DNA of 64,000 bases from UBA710 sp051655145. GTDB taxonomy: Bacteria > Bacillota_I > Bacilli_A > Mycoplasmatales > Metamycoplasmataceae. The notes below the pieces were generated by a model. The model made no database searches. It was not told the origin of the DNA and worked only from the letters and a program-made list of their open reading frames with translations. Positions 1 to 12,749 of this stretch are shown in pieces (positions within the stretch are counted from its first letter, which is position 1; each line of letters begins with the position of its first letter). The translations under genes and the position numbers were made by a program. The stretch spans positions 4,276 to 68,275 of the forward strand of contig JBOFZK010000050.1 of NCBI GenBank assembly GCA_051655145.1, written 5' to 3'.

Positions 1-2
1 TT

Positions 3-3000
3 CTTACAAATTATAATGCAGATACATCTACAACTTTTCAAGTTAAAATAAGAAATGTAGTATCAACAACATTAAATGTTTTAAAAACTAATCTTGAAAA
101 AATTACTTTTACAGGAAATACTAAAGACATAGTAATTAATAATGAAGATCAAGCTCTAGTTTCTGGAAATGGCGATCCAACTCAAACTGCTTTAATAAAA
201 ACTAATGTAGAAATTTTATATAATTTAAATTCACTTAGTGCAACAAATTGGTATACAAAAGCCGATTTTATAGCTGCTTTAGCTGCTTCTAAAAAGAACT
301 TTTTTTTAGATGATATAAAAACTATACAAATGAAATATTCAGTTAAATCAGGAAGTGATTATACAGTTAGTGATGGAACAGAACACGTAGCAACAACTGC
401 ACAAATATCAGGTCTTATTCCTTTTATGCATATGGATACTTATTATGCAGAACTTGTTAAAGTAGGTGCTAGTGCTGATGGTATAGGTGTAACTGGAACA
501 GATTCTTCTAATATAACAGCTATTAATTGACCATTTTCAACAACAGATGCTGAATTTACTAAAATAATAGGAGCTGGAATAAAATTCCAATGAACAAATA
601 AACAAACTCCAGGAAATAGTGATTGAATAGATTATAATTTTGCAGCAGGAGCAACTAATAAAATAGATTTAGGAAACCCTCCTTATTTAGCTGTTAAAAT
701 TGTTGCTGGAAATAATAATGTTACATTTGATATGGCTAATGATGGGAAAGTGGTAATAGTAACCCCTAAAAATATTAAAATTTTAATTAATTTAACAGAA
801 GCTGATTTAATAAATATTGTTTTTGGTGGGAATACAAAAGATTTAACAATTGATACAAGTGCAATTACTAATCTTGCTTCATTATCTTCAATAGTAGATT
901 TACAATTTTCAGTTGGTTGAGATTTAGTAAATAATGTAGAATCAGAGCCAAATGATGAAAAATGATATTCACAAGGAGATTTAATTAATAGATTAAAACT
1001 TATATCGCCAAGTTTATTTATTAAAAGAACCGGTTATCCAGTTGAATTTCCTAATACATTTAAATTAAAAGCGAGATTCATTATTAAACCAGGAATTACT
1101 AATGCTGGTAATTATATTTTTCCAAACAATCAAACTCAAGTAAATCATCTTTATACAGATGCTCAAAAATTAACAATTAAAAACTATATTGATATTTCAG
1201 CACTACAAACAAAACTTGAATTTGCAAAAATTACTTTTGGTGTTAATGATAGACCAGATTCAGTAACTGAATTAACTATAGCTTCAGTAACTCCAGAAGA
1301 TAAAGCAAAATTAAAAACTCTAGGAATTGAATTAAAATTTGCTTTTGGACCTTCAACTAACCCTCCTGTTGATTCTGCATATACACATAATTGAAATGAT
1401 AAATTTGCAGTACCAGTTAATCTTGGTCAACCACCAACTATATGATTAAAATTTGTTGTTCTTGATGCTTCAAAAACAATTACAGAAATTTCTAATCCTT
1501 CATGAACTCATAAAGCAGTAGAACCTCAAATAGAAAAACCTAAATTTATTGATTTACTTGAAGCAAATTTAACAAAAACTGTTTTAACTGGTTCAACAAT
1601 AGCTTTAGGAATAAATGAAACTGCTTCACTTGTTCCAGGTAATAATACTAATACTCAAGATGAAGTTACAGCAAATGTTGAAATTATTTACAATATAAAT
1701 AATCTTAAATTAGATGTTACTAATGCAGCAAAAGTTTGATTTACAAAAACAGAATTAGATGCAATTCTTCCTAATTATCCAATTAATATTTTTCTTTCAG
1801 ATTTACAAAATATTAAAACTAATTATAGAGTTAAAGCAACATCAGCTGGACAAGGGTGAAGAATTTCAGATACTACTGAACAGCAATTAGCAGCAACAAA
1901 TGTTAATTCATTTGTACATACTTTAGTTTATTTTAACGCTCTTAAAGATAAACGTGTAACTATTACAGGAACAGCTACAAATATAACAAATGTTATTTTC
2001 CCAGAAGGATTTGATAAAACAGCATTTAAAATATTAGAATCAAATGGTATTGTTTTACAATGAACAACTAATAATGCTCCAACAACTGATGCTGATTGAA
2101 AAGATTTAGTTTTAGATGACCTTACTACATATCCAACAAATATTGGTGTTACTCCATATTTAGCAATGAGAATTACTACAAATCAGCTTAAAGTTATTAC
2201 AAGTACAGAAGTAGATAAAGTTTTAATTAATGTAACTCCATTAAGTATTACTATTGTTTATACTGTAAATTCACAAACTCTAATAACTAATTTAAAACCA
2301 ACTGGAAATACAAGAAAAATAAATGATTTAGATGAAACATCTTCACTTACAGGAGCATATCCAGATTATGCACATTTAGAAATTAGATATAAAATAGGAA
2401 CTACAAAACCTATAGAACTTATTCAAGGAAAAGAATGATATTCATTTACAGAACTTAAAGCTGCATTATTAAATTATAAAGATTTAATATTACCTAGCGA
2501 AAGACAAATTACTGCAAAATACTTTTTAAAAGAAGGAACACCACCTCCTAATCCTAATCCTCCTTCAACATCACAACCATATGTTGGTTTTATTATTGAA
2601 TATGTAGGAAATATGCAAGAAGCGACTTTAGATATTACAAACTTTAAATCATTTGTTGATGTAACTAATGCTCTTGCAAATTTAACTAAAAATGAAACTA
2701 CATTTGCTCCTGGAGATTCTACTGAAAAAATTACAGCAATTATAAAAACAGGATTAACTAATGAAGAAGCAGCTTTATTATTTGGAACAAATCTTAATTT
2801 AAGAGGAGATTTATCTGTTGATTTAAATCCTACTACTTTCCCATTTTGATGACAACCAGGTCAAAATAATAATCTTCCAAAATCATTACCTAATAAAGAT
2901 ACAAATGGGAAACCAGTTTTAATGTGAAGATTTGCTTTAACATCAATTACTGATATTACATTTGATGCGGATGTTAATACTACAAATGTTTCAACTGCAG

Positions 3001-6000
3001 TCCAATTAAATGTTAATTTACCAGTTCAAATTCTGATTCAACCAGCAGACTATACTTCAATTAAAGCAGCAATTGGTGGAAATACTAAAATGTTAATTTT
3101 AGATGAAGCAGTAAATACAGCGGCAATTCAAGCTGTTGTAACTAGAGAAAAACTTCCAGCAGATATTCCATTACAAATTTTATATGCAATTGGTGGAGGA
3201 ACTAGTCTTGAAGGTCTTCCTCTTGATGAAACTGATCCAACAAAAACATGATTTACTTTAACAGAATTTAAAACATTATTAGCTGCTAAAACAACTGATT
3301 TTAATACAAACCAAATTAGAGCGAAATTCTTTATTGATCCTAGTTATTCAAATGCAGGACAAACATATATTCTTTCAACAGAAATGCCTGAAACTCTTCA
3401 AACACAAGATTTAACAGCTGCAGCAAAAGTTAAAATATTTATTAATAAAGCAAATTATGAAACTCTTCCAGCAGAAATTACAGCCGTAGGTAGTTCAGAT
3501 GATTTAACTATTATAATTCCAGATGGATTAAAACCAGCTCCAGGAGGACCATTATCTCCAGGACTTGAACTTGTTTGATCAATAGTAGACAATCCTCAAT
3601 TATCACAAATAGAACAAACAAATAATGCTACTTGAACTTCAGTATTACCAACAAAACTTGAACCTACTATTAAAAAATTATCAGTAGCATATAGAGTTAA
3701 ACCAGCTTATACACTTGAACAAACAGCTAATAGAGTTTATTCAATTGATACTTCAAAAATATTTACATATATAAATGTACAAAATGTATGATTAGATCAA
3801 ATTATTTTTTCAGGAAACTTATTTGATGCAACAATTGATGAAAATACATTTAAAAATAATTTAACATCAATTCCAGGTGGAGAATTTGTTCAAATTCAAT
3901 ATACAGTTGATAATAAAGAATGATTATTACAAACAGAGTTTATAGCTAAATTAAAAACATTAGAAGGTGCATTAGATGCAAATAACTTTATTCTTCTAAA
4001 AAATAAAGTTAAAGCAAGATATTCAATCGACCCTACTAAATTTGTAGAATATCGTTTAAAAGTTGATGGAGTAGGTATTATTAATACAGCATTTGTTGAA
4101 GATCCTACATTATTTAGACCAATTTTATCTTCAGCCGCTAATAATGGATTTAAAGGATATATTAATTTATCTAAAGTTCCTGATTTTGATTCAGCCGGAT
4201 TTAAAATAACAGGAACAAATGCAATTCCACTTCTTGAATTCACCACAGCAGGAGCGAAATTAGCTGCACAATTTGCCCCTTATCAAGATCCAGCTATTGT
4301 TCCATTTGAGATTTACTATACAACCAAAAAAGGAACAGGTAATGGTGAATTTGTAATGGATGAAGCACACAAATTATTTGGTCCAACAGGATTTAAAACA
4401 ACAGGATTCGATCCTATTTCAAATTCAGCGGTAGATCAATTCTTCGGAATTAAAATAATTGCTAAAACAGGATATGATGTTTATAAAAATAATGTTCTTC
4501 AAAATGGTGGTTTCAGTTTCAGTGTTTCACTTGATATTAAAACAATTAAAGATAATCCTTTTGGAACTGCAAAATTAGTAGTTAAATTTGAAGGATATCA
4601 AGGAGAAGGAAAAGTTAATTTATGATATGATGGAGGAACTGCTCCAGAATTAGCTTCTACTGTTCTTGATAGAGATCCAGATTTAGTTGGACAATATTAT
4701 GTTGAATTCCATATAAGTAATACTGTTTTATCAGATGAAGAATTAAATAAACTTCCTGAAGATAGTTGAATAAAAGTAGGTGCTCCTGATGGTCAGGGTG
4801 GGACTATTCAATTCCCTTCTAATTTAAAAGTAGGACAATTTGTAGCTGGAAGAATTAGAATGAAAGAAAGTTCTAAATTTGAAATTAAAGATATCAAATT
4901 AAATGATTCACTTTCTACAAGAGTAATTAATTTAATGATTAATCAAAGCCAAATTACAATTGCTACTCCACAACTAAGAAATAATGAATATTCAAATCAA
5001 TTTGATTTAATTGATGGAGATATTTATATTAATAAAATAAATGTTGAAAGAGATAATAAAGACAATTATTTAGGAGTAGATTTAATTCTTCAAGTAAGAA
5101 CAGAATTTTACACAAGACCAGATGGAACCTTTATTTTAGATAATAATGGATTACCAATTGTAAAAAGAGTTCCTACTTTATATTATGATGTTATTGGTCC
5201 TGAAACAGGAAGTCCTTTAACAGAAGTAAGAATTTATTATACAGATTCAACTAAAACTATTCCATCAGATCCATTAGAAACAGGACCTACAGTAAATCTT
5301 GATTTAACTGAAGTTCCCGACTCATTTGCAACATTTATTTATAATCTTAACTCAGGTGCTGTAAATGCAAAACAAGGAATATTATTCCAAAATCAAACAT
5401 TTTCAATAGCAATAAAAGCTAAAAAAGATTTTATTTTAGATACTTCAACTCCAAAACCTTTTAATCAAAAAATTACAAATGCTAAATATCCATTAAATAT
5501 TAATCCTAATCTTGTAATGTCAGTTCAAATTCCTGATCCGATTAAATATGAAACTACAGGAGAAGCTACTCCACAAAACGGGAAAGCTTTTATTACAGCT
5601 GATACTAATATTAAAATTCAATTCATAGAAGATAATGGTAATACAAGTATTACTCTTCAAGGGGAAGAAGCTGTTAAAAGATTAACAACTGAATCTCAAG
5701 GAAGATTAAGAATTAGAGTAACTTTAAAAAGAAAAAATAAAGATGAAACATTCTTTTATAACGGAACAAATCTTAATTTATCACAATTACAAGACTTATC
5801 AAATGGAGATAGAATTTTAATAGCACTAGTTCCGGTTGATCCTAATTTTGTTTTAATTGGACCTTCTTCTTCAATAGCTAGTTGAATAGTTAATGAATTA
5901 GAAATAGCTGCTCCTAATACAGATATTTTTAAAGATTTAAAAATAGTAACAAATATTAATAGTGAAAACCCTATTTGAGATGGACAAGGAACTTTCTTTG

Positions 6001-6854
6001 TAGCGGTTAAAACAGGAAGCGGAAATCCTCCTGAAGATCTTTCAGATGAATTATTAAATCCAAATGATGCTGTTCCTGGTCAAACTAGATTCCACTTCGT
6101 TTATAGAGTTTGAGATATAAATAAAAAAGTAAAAGTTGATTGAACTCCTGATAAAACAAGAATCACTAGTTTAAAAAATGGTGAAAAAGTTGAATGACGT
6201 CTAAAATCACAAAGTGGTGAACCACTTGCAACAGATTATTACAATACAGTTGCTCATACTTCAGCTAATAAAAAATTTGCCGTTATTAATGTTGATAAAA
6301 CAGGAGCAGTAACATTTGATCCACAATTTGGTCTTGAAGGAAATGGAAATAAATATGTAGAAGGAACTGAAATTTATCCCGAAACACAAGGATTTACAAT
6401 TAATGGACTAGTTGAAGGCGAAATAGTATTAGAAGGAAATCTACTTCAAAATATTGAAGCAATTAAACTTACATATACAGGAACAAATGGAGCCGGAAGT
6501 TTCAGTGTTAATAATCCAACACTAGCAGAAGAATTACTTGCTAAAGGAATAATTATTTCTTGATACAGAAATGGACAATTAATTTCTCCAGATCAATCAA
6601 TTGCGATGTTATCAAATGGAGATGTAATTACTTATAAATTAACAACAACAAGCCCAACAATAATAATTAAAAATAATATTACAAATTCATATATTGTTTC
6701 AGGATTAATTGAATCATCTAACTTTATTTCTACAATTGCAACAGCAATTGGTGTATCAGCTGGAATATTAACAATTCTTGTTATTGCAGCTCCTTTAACT
6801 TATAGAAAATTAATTAAAAATAAACTTGAAGGAAAAAGAAGCAAAAGAGGTTAA
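3..6854 (+). CDS. Giant repetitive surface protein, C-terminal part (5' end outside window)
   Basis: One open frame of about 2,283 codons, entering from the left edge and read with TGA as Trp. The product is rich in Thr, Asn, Pro, Ile and Val with beta-strand-like alternation. Two block types alternate. Block A has a V-x-I-x-Y-x-I strand, then W-[YF]-[ST]-x-x-[ED]-[LF]-x-x-x-L and a strand such as I-x-A-x-F-x-I; the Trp codons are at 249, 963, 1737, 2436, 3249 and 3921. Block B, between them, has an 'ikFxW ... lGxpPxLxvK' pattern. The A-to-A period is 224-271 residues. Later copies are more diverged. The C-terminus has one hydrophobic helix (about 6735-6805) and a short Lys/Arg tail, so most of the protein should lie outside the cell, anchored at its end. 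A terminator follows. No known family was recognised; large adhesion or gliding proteins of mycoplasmas are built on a similar plan. Function unknown. Confidence 0.85.
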
Positions 6855-6891
6855 AAAATAATCTTGTTTATAAAACAATAAAAAATAATTT

Positions 6892-6923
6892 AAAATAGCA
6901 AAGTAAAATTTGCTATTTTTTTT
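6892..6923 (+). terminator. Rho-independent terminator after the surface protein gene
   Basis: A perfect 9-bp stem (AATAGCAAA with TTTGCTATT), a 6-base loop and a run of T residues, 38 bases after the stop codon. It separates the surface protein from ileS. Confidence 0.8.
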
Positions 6924-6994
6924 ATTCAATTAATTTCAACAAAAATATTATTTAAAAAACTACTAATTAATTTATTTTATTTTTTAAAATAAAT

Positions 6995-7000
6995 TATAAT
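6995..7000 (+). promoter_or_regulatory. -10 box for ileS
   Basis: A TATAAT hexamer 27 bases before the ileS ATG. A weak AAGGG ribosome site lies at 7018-7022. No convincing -35 box in this AT-rich stretch. Confidence 0.5.
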
Positions 7001-7027
7001 AAAAGAAATTATATTTTAAGGGCCTAT

Positions 7028-9694
7028 ATGCAAAAAGATTACAAAAATACTTTACTACTTCCTCAAAGCGAATTTTCAATGAGAGCAAATCTTGTTGAAA
7101 AGGATGTTCATTTTTCTGATTTTTGAAAAAAAATAAATTTATATCAAAATCTTCTTGAGAAAAATAAAAACAATCCTTCATTTATTCTTCATGATGGCCC
7201 TCCTTATGCTAATGGAGATATTCATATAGGTCATGCCATGAATAAAATCTTAAAAGATATTATTGTAAGATATAAAACATTAAATAATTTTTATTGTCCT
7301 TATGTGCCTGGATGAGATACTCACGGATTACCTATTGAAAATAAAATGCTTCAAGAAGGAAAGAGAAGTCATAAAGATTTAGATCCATTAACTTTAAGAA
7401 AAGAAGCTGAAAAATATGCATTAGAACAAATTAATATTCAAAAAAATCAATTTGAAAAACTTAATCTTCTTACAGACTTTAAAAAAATATATAAAACATT
7501 AGATCCTTCTTATGAAGTAAAGCAATTAGAAATTTTCAAAAAATTGATAATGACAAAACTTATATATAGAGGTCTAAAACCTGTTTATTGATCTCCTTCT
7601 TCTCAATCAGCACTAGCAGAAGCTGAAGTAGAATATCATGATCACCGTTCACCATCGATATTAGTTTCTTTTTTAATTGAACAAGGACACGGTGATATTG
7701 AAAAAAATGATAATCTAATTATTTGAACAACAACACCATGAACATTATTAGCAAATAGTGGAGCCGCTATTGGTAAAGACTTTAAATATATAAAATTTTT
7801 ATATAATGACAAAAAATATATTGTTGCTGAAGAATTATTTGAAAAAGTAATAGAAGAACTTAAATGAGAAAACACTTCAATTATCTCTTCACTAAATAAT
7901 AATGATCTTGTAAAGTCTAAATATCGTTCACCATTAAATAATTTATTATGTCCTATAGTTTATGGACACCACGTTTCACTAGAAGTAGGAACTGGAATAG
8001 TTCATATAGCTCCACTATTTGGAGAAGATGACTTTTTAATTGGTAAAAAAGAAAAACTAGAAATGATTATGCATATAGCAGATGATGGAACCATTAATAA
8101 TAATGCCAAAATGTTTAATGGCATCTTTTATGAAGACGCTAATAAAGAAATCGGTTTATTTTTAGAAGAGAGAAAAAATCTATTATCACTTAAATTCATA
8201 AAACATTCTTATCCACATGATTGAAGAACAAATAAACCAATTATTTTTAGAGGAACACCACAATGATTCGTTTCAATAAAAGATATTAAAGATAAAATAA
8301 TCAAACAACTTGATAAAGTTAATTTTTATAATCAATGAGGTAAAAAGAGAATGAAGTTAATGATTGAGAATAGAGATGAATGAACTATTTCTCGTCAAAG
8401 AACTTGAGGAGTGCCTTTAATTATTTTTTATGATGAAAATAAAGAACCAGTTTTAATTGAAGAAATTTTTGATTATGTAATTAATCTTGTAAAAGATCAT
8501 GGAACAAATATTTGATTTGATAAAACAGTAGATGAATTGTTACCACCAAAATATAGAGGGAAAAATTGAACTAAAGAAAACGACATAATGGATGTATGAT
8601 TTGATTCAGGTTCATCATTCTATGCCGTTGATATTGATGGTGTTTCAACATATCCGTATGATCTATATTTAGAAGGAAATGATCAATATAGAGGCTGATT
8701 TAACTCTTCACTTATAAACTCTGTTGCTTTTGAAAATAAAGCACCTTATAAAGGAGTTATTTCTCATGGATTTGTTTTAGACCAAAAGGGAAATAAAATG
8801 TCTAAATCAAAAGGGAATGTTGTTGATCCTCAAAAAATTATTCAAAAATATGGTTCAGATATTTTAAGATTATGAGTTGCTAATAGTGAGTATGTTTCAG
8901 ATATTTCAATAGGAGATAATATTTTAGAACAAAATATTGAGATTTATAGAAAGATAAGAAACACTCTTAAACACATGTTAGGAAATATTTTTGATTATAA
9001 ATATAAAGAAATGACTAAAACAGGGCTTCACCTTTTAATTGAAGAAAGACTTAATAATGTAAAAATTCGTGTTAAGAAATATTATGAAAATTATAATTTT
9101 ATTTCAGTAGTTAAAGAATTAAACAGCTTTATAACTGATTTATCGGCTTTTTATTTATCAGTTACTAAAGATATTCTATATTTAGAAAAAGAAGATAATA
9201 ATGAAAGAAGACAAGTACAAAATAACTTATATCAAATAATAGAATTTATTTTAATTTCCTTATCTCCTATAATTCCTACTACTTGTGAGGAAGCATACCA
9301 GTTTTTCAATAAAGAAAATAAACAAAAATCAATTCATATGGAAGAATTTTATAAAATAAATAAAGAAGAGGTTTTTGTTGAAGAAGAAAAATGAAAAGAG
9401 TTTTTCACTTTAAAAAATCAAGTTTATAAAATTATTGAAGAAAAAATAAAAGAAGGATATATAAAAAGATCTAATGAAGCAGTCGTTAAAGCTCCATTAA
9501 AATCTTCATTTATTAAAAGCCTTAATTTAAAAGATCTTTTAATGATCATTGAAATAAAAGACGATTCATCTATAAGTGTTGAAAAAATCGAATCATTTAA
9601 ATGCATTAGATGTTGAAACCATTTTAGAAAAGAAGAAATAAAAGACGATTTATGTTTAAGATGTAAAAATGTTGTTTTACCAACTTCTAAATAA
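7028..9694 (+). CDS. ileS: Isoleucyl-tRNA synthetase
   Basis: 888 residues, a normal length for bacterial IleRS. It charges tRNA-Ile with isoleucine in the cytosol. Visible: the HIGH signature (H69-I-G-H72, after DGPPYANGDI), KMSKS at 590-594, and a C-terminal zinc finger of the C-x-x-C ... C-x-x-C type (CIRC and CLRC). The CP1 editing domain keeps the T-T-T-P-W-T core (234-239) and the H326 and D335 equivalents of the catalytic His and Asp. Neighbours of these have drifted: APLFGEDD replaces the usual APGHGEDD, and LLAN replaces LPAN. Many Trp codons are TGA. The 3' end overlaps the convergent ruvB by 8 bases. Confidence 0.97.
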
Positions 9695-10658
9695 ATAATG
9701 TTTTATATGTTTGCAAGTATTCTTTACCTTTTAAAGTAATTGTTCTACCTCTTGAACTTTTTATAATATAACCATGATTTAATAATTCAGGTTCAATATC
9801 GTTTTCAATAACTCTTTTATCATCGTTTAAAAGGGATGAAATAGTATTTATAGATAATCCTGCTTTAGCAAAATTTTGGCTTAATATCTTTAAATATTGA
9901 ATATGATTATTATTTAGTCCATTTCTATAAAGTGATAATGATTCAAAAACTTCATAAATTAAATTAACAGTTAAGTCCTTATATTTATAAAATATAAAAA
10001 AATCATATATTCTTTTAAGAAGCCTATTAGCAATCCTTGGTGTAAAATTAGAATACTTAGCAATTATCAATGCTTGTTCTTCACTAACTTTAAAATTTAA
10101 TTTTTTAGCAGAATTTAAAATAATTTTTGTAATTTCTTCATTAGAATACGGTTCTAATTTTAGAACAAGACCAAAACGATCTTTTAATGGTTTAGAAATA
10201 AAAGAAATTTTTGTAGTTGCAGCTATCAATGTAAAAGGATTAACTTTCATCCTCATTATCTTTCTTTCTCCATCAGGACCAATTGGAATATCAATTACAT
10301 AATCTTCTAAAATAGAATAAATCAATTCTTCTAGATTTTTGCTCATTGTATGAATTTCATCAATAAAAACAATGTCAGCCTTTTGCAAACTAGCAAATAA
10401 TGATAATATATCAGTTTTTTGTAAAAGTAGAGACCCTTGGATATGAATTATATTTCTTTTAGAAAAATTAGCTAAAATGTTTGCTAACGTTGTTTTTCCA
10501 AGGCCTGGAGGGCCATAGAAAAGAATATGTTCAGGATATGTTTTTCTTTCTATCGCTGATGAGAAAACAATTTTAAGAGTCTTAATAATGTTTTCTTGTC
10601 CAACAAATTCTTCAAAAAAATTAGGCCTTAATAAGTTGTTTTGTTTTTCTTCCTTCAT
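9687..10658 (-). CDS. ruvB: Holliday junction branch-migration helicase RuvB
   Basis: About 323 residues. RuvB is the hexameric AAA+ motor that, with RuvA, drives branch migration in recombination and repair. Visible: LRPNFFEEFVGQ near the N-terminus, Walker A GPPGLGKT (49-56), Walker B with FIDEIH, a sensor-1 LIAATT segment and a C-terminal winged-helix region ending near SRGRTITLKG. The ATG at 10658 is preferred; an in-frame TTG at 10664 would add two residues. The start lies inside the 3' end of ruvA, so the pair is probably translationally coupled. The 3' end overlaps ileS on the other strand. No ruvC is seen, as is usual in mollicutes. Confidence 0.95.
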   Translation of the reverse strand: MKEEKQNNLLRPNFFEEFVGQENIIKTLKIVFSSAIERKTYPEHILFYGPPGLGKTTLANILANFSKRNIIHIQGSLLLQKTDILSLFASLQKADIVFIDEIHTMSKNLEELIYSILEDYVIDIPIGPDGERKIMRMKVNPFTLIAATTKISFISKPLKDRFGLVLKLEPYSNEEITKIILNSAKKLNFKVSEEQALIIAKYSNFTPRIANRLLKRIYDFFIFYKYKDLTVNLIYEVFESLSLYRNGLNNNHIQYLKILSQNFAKAGLSINTISSLLNDDKRVIENDIEPELLNHGYIIKSSRGRTITLKGKEYLQTYKTLFI

Positions 10659-11226
10659 CAGCAATAATTTTTATCGCCTCCTCGATCATATTTTCTAAAT
10701 TATCATTATTAGTGGTTTTAGTTAAGGCCATTTCTATTTGATTATTATTAAATCCAAGAATTTTTAAATTTTTTTCTAATTCTTTTTTATTAGTAAATTC
10801 GATTGAATCGTGTTTTGTTATATTTTCTTCATCCGTTCATTTACTATATTTAGCTTGAAATTCAAAAATTAATTGTCTAGCCGCTTTAACACCTATATAA
10901 GGATATTTTGAGATTTCTTCTCAATCACCATTTTTAATTAATAAAAGTAATCTTTTAATACCTTTCGCAAGAAGAGAAAGAGCAGTTTTGGGTCCAATCC
11001 CCTGAATATTTAAAATATCACTAAAAAGAACTCTTTCTTTAATTTCATTAAAACCATAATATGTTTCAATATATTCATTTTTATGGTGAAACAAAAATAA
11101 TTTTTGATATTTTAATACCTCAAAATCATCAATATTTGCTACATGAATAATGTATCCAGTTTTATTTGATTCAAAAATAACATAATTATTTTTCTTTGAA
11201 ACAATTTTGCCTCATTTGTAAAGCAT
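10621..11226 (-). CDS. ruvA: Holliday junction DNA-binding protein RuvA
   Basis: 201 residues, a typical RuvA length. The N-terminal OB-fold strand pattern (about 1-60) is followed by a helix-hairpin-helix (ILNIQGIGPKTALSLL) and a second one around YPYIGVKAARQLIFEF, then a linker and a small C-terminal helical domain that would contact RuvB. RuvA holds the four-way junction for RuvB. The start is supported by a very strong ribosome site (GGAGGGG, reading the minus strand, immediately upstream). Several internal TGA codons encode Trp. It overlaps the start of ruvB. Confidence 0.92.
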
Positions 11227-11293
11227 TTCCCCTCCATATATAATTGGAATAGTTTAAATCTATTCAACTATATATGTAAAAAAATATAAAAAA

Positions 11294-11330
11294 AATATTA
11301 AAAACAACAAAACTAGCTATTTTTAATATT
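11294..11330 (-). terminator. Possible terminator between asnS and ruvA
   Basis: An 11-bp A/T-only inverted repeat (AATATTAAAAA with its complement) around a 15-base loop, followed on the minus strand by a T-rich run. The stem has no G:C pair, so it would be weak; it could partly separate asnS from ruvAB. Confidence 0.35.
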
Positions 11331-11342
11331 AATTTTTTAAAA

Positions 11343-12668
11343 TTACATTTTTATATTTCTTACTGTTCTTGGATAAGGAATTACATCTCTTATATTTTCA
11401 ACGCCACAAACATACATAATAAGTCTTTCAAATCCAAGACCAAAACCAGCAGAACCAGGATTTCCAAATCTTCTTAAATCTAAATATCAATTTAATTCAT
11501 CTTTATTAATACCTATTTCATCAAGTCTTTTGATAAGTTTATTAATATCTTGTTCTCTTTGAGAACCACCAACTAATTCTCCAATACCTGGAACTAGAAT
11601 ATCAAAAGCAGCTACTGTTTTTTCATCTTTATTGTTATGCATATAGAAAGCTTTAATTTCTTTTGGGTAGTTTATTATAGCTATTGGGCCATTTGCATAA
11701 TCATTTGCTAAAAATTTTTCATGTTCTGTATTTAAATCAAGACCAAAGAAAATATCTTTATTCTCAAAGATATCTTTATTTTTTTGAAGAATTTCAATTG
11801 CGTCCTTGTATTCTAAGCATTTAATTTCATTATTTAGAAATAATTCAAGGTTCTTAATTAATTTATTACCGCTTTTTTCATCTAAAAAAGCGAATTCTTT
11901 TGGTAATTTTTTCATTGTTTTAGCAATAATTGTTTTTAATAAATCATCTGCTAGTTTTATTATTTTTTTCAAATCATAAAAAGCAACTTCCGGCTCAATC
12001 ATTCAAAATTCTGCTGCATGTTTGGTTGTATTAGATTTTTCCGCCCTAAATGCTGGTCCAAAGGTATAAACCTTTTTATATCCTAAAGCATATGATTCAG
12101 CATGTAATTGTCCGGTAACAGTTAAGTTAGCCTTTTTATTAAAAAATAAATCGTCTTCTTTATCGCTAATTTCAAAAACCTCTCCAGCTCCTTCACCATC
12201 ATTTGAAGTTAATATTGGTGAATGTAGAAAAAGAAAATCTTCTTTTTCGAAAAAATTATGGATTTCAAATGCTAAAGTAGAACGCACTAACATAACTGTT
12301 CTTAATAAATTAGTTCTATGTCTTACATGTGGAAGATCTCTTAATGTTTCTAGATTAATTTCATTTTTTTGAATAGGATAATCTATATCTGCTTTTCCTA
12401 ATAAATTGATTTCTTTTACATTTAATTCCTTAGTTTGCTCTTTCCCTAAAGAAGAAATAATATTTCCTTTTGCTCAAATAGCAGAACCAATAGTTCATTT
12501 AAGTACTTCTTCAGTATTGTTTTTTATAACTAATTGTAAATTTTCAATTGTTGATCCATCATTAATAACTATAAAAACAATATTTTTATTACCACGAATA
12601 GAAGTTATTCATCCGCTAACTTCTTGTTCATCCAAATTATTTTCTAATAAAATTTTTTTAATAGTCAT
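11343..12668 (-). CDS. asnS: Asparaginyl-tRNA synthetase
   Basis: 441 residues. A class IIb synthetase that charges tRNA-Asn. The N-terminal OB-fold anticodon-binding domain (about 1-110, beginning with VSGWI and the usual HVRHR/RTNLLR linker) precedes the catalytic core. Motif 2 is visible in GPAFRAEKSNTTKHAAEF, and motif 3 at the C-terminus in GSAGFGLGFERL, followed by the typical IRDVIPYPRT ending. AsnRS rather than AspRS is favoured by the T-x-K-H-x-A-E-F motif-2 context and the final RTVRNI. In-frame TGA codons are Trp. It is divergent from smpB across about 80 bases. Confidence 0.95.
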
Positions 12669-12736
12669 AAAAACCCCTTATATAATATTTATTTAATTAT
12701 TATATTTTAAAATGTTATTTTTATTAATATTAATAA

Positions 12737-12742
12737 TAAAAT
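12737..12742 (+). promoter_or_regulatory. -10 box for smpB (leaderless arrangement)
   Basis: TAAAAT ends 7 bases before the smpB ATG, so transcription should start at or next to the start codon. There is no Shine-Dalgarno sequence. Confidence 0.45.
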
Positions 12743-12749
12743 TATAGAA

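Noticed and set aside
1..6854. Many short separate genes in the surface-protein region
   Set aside because: All fragments share one frame and are separated only by TGA codons, which encode Trp here; the minus-strand frames in the region are shadows.
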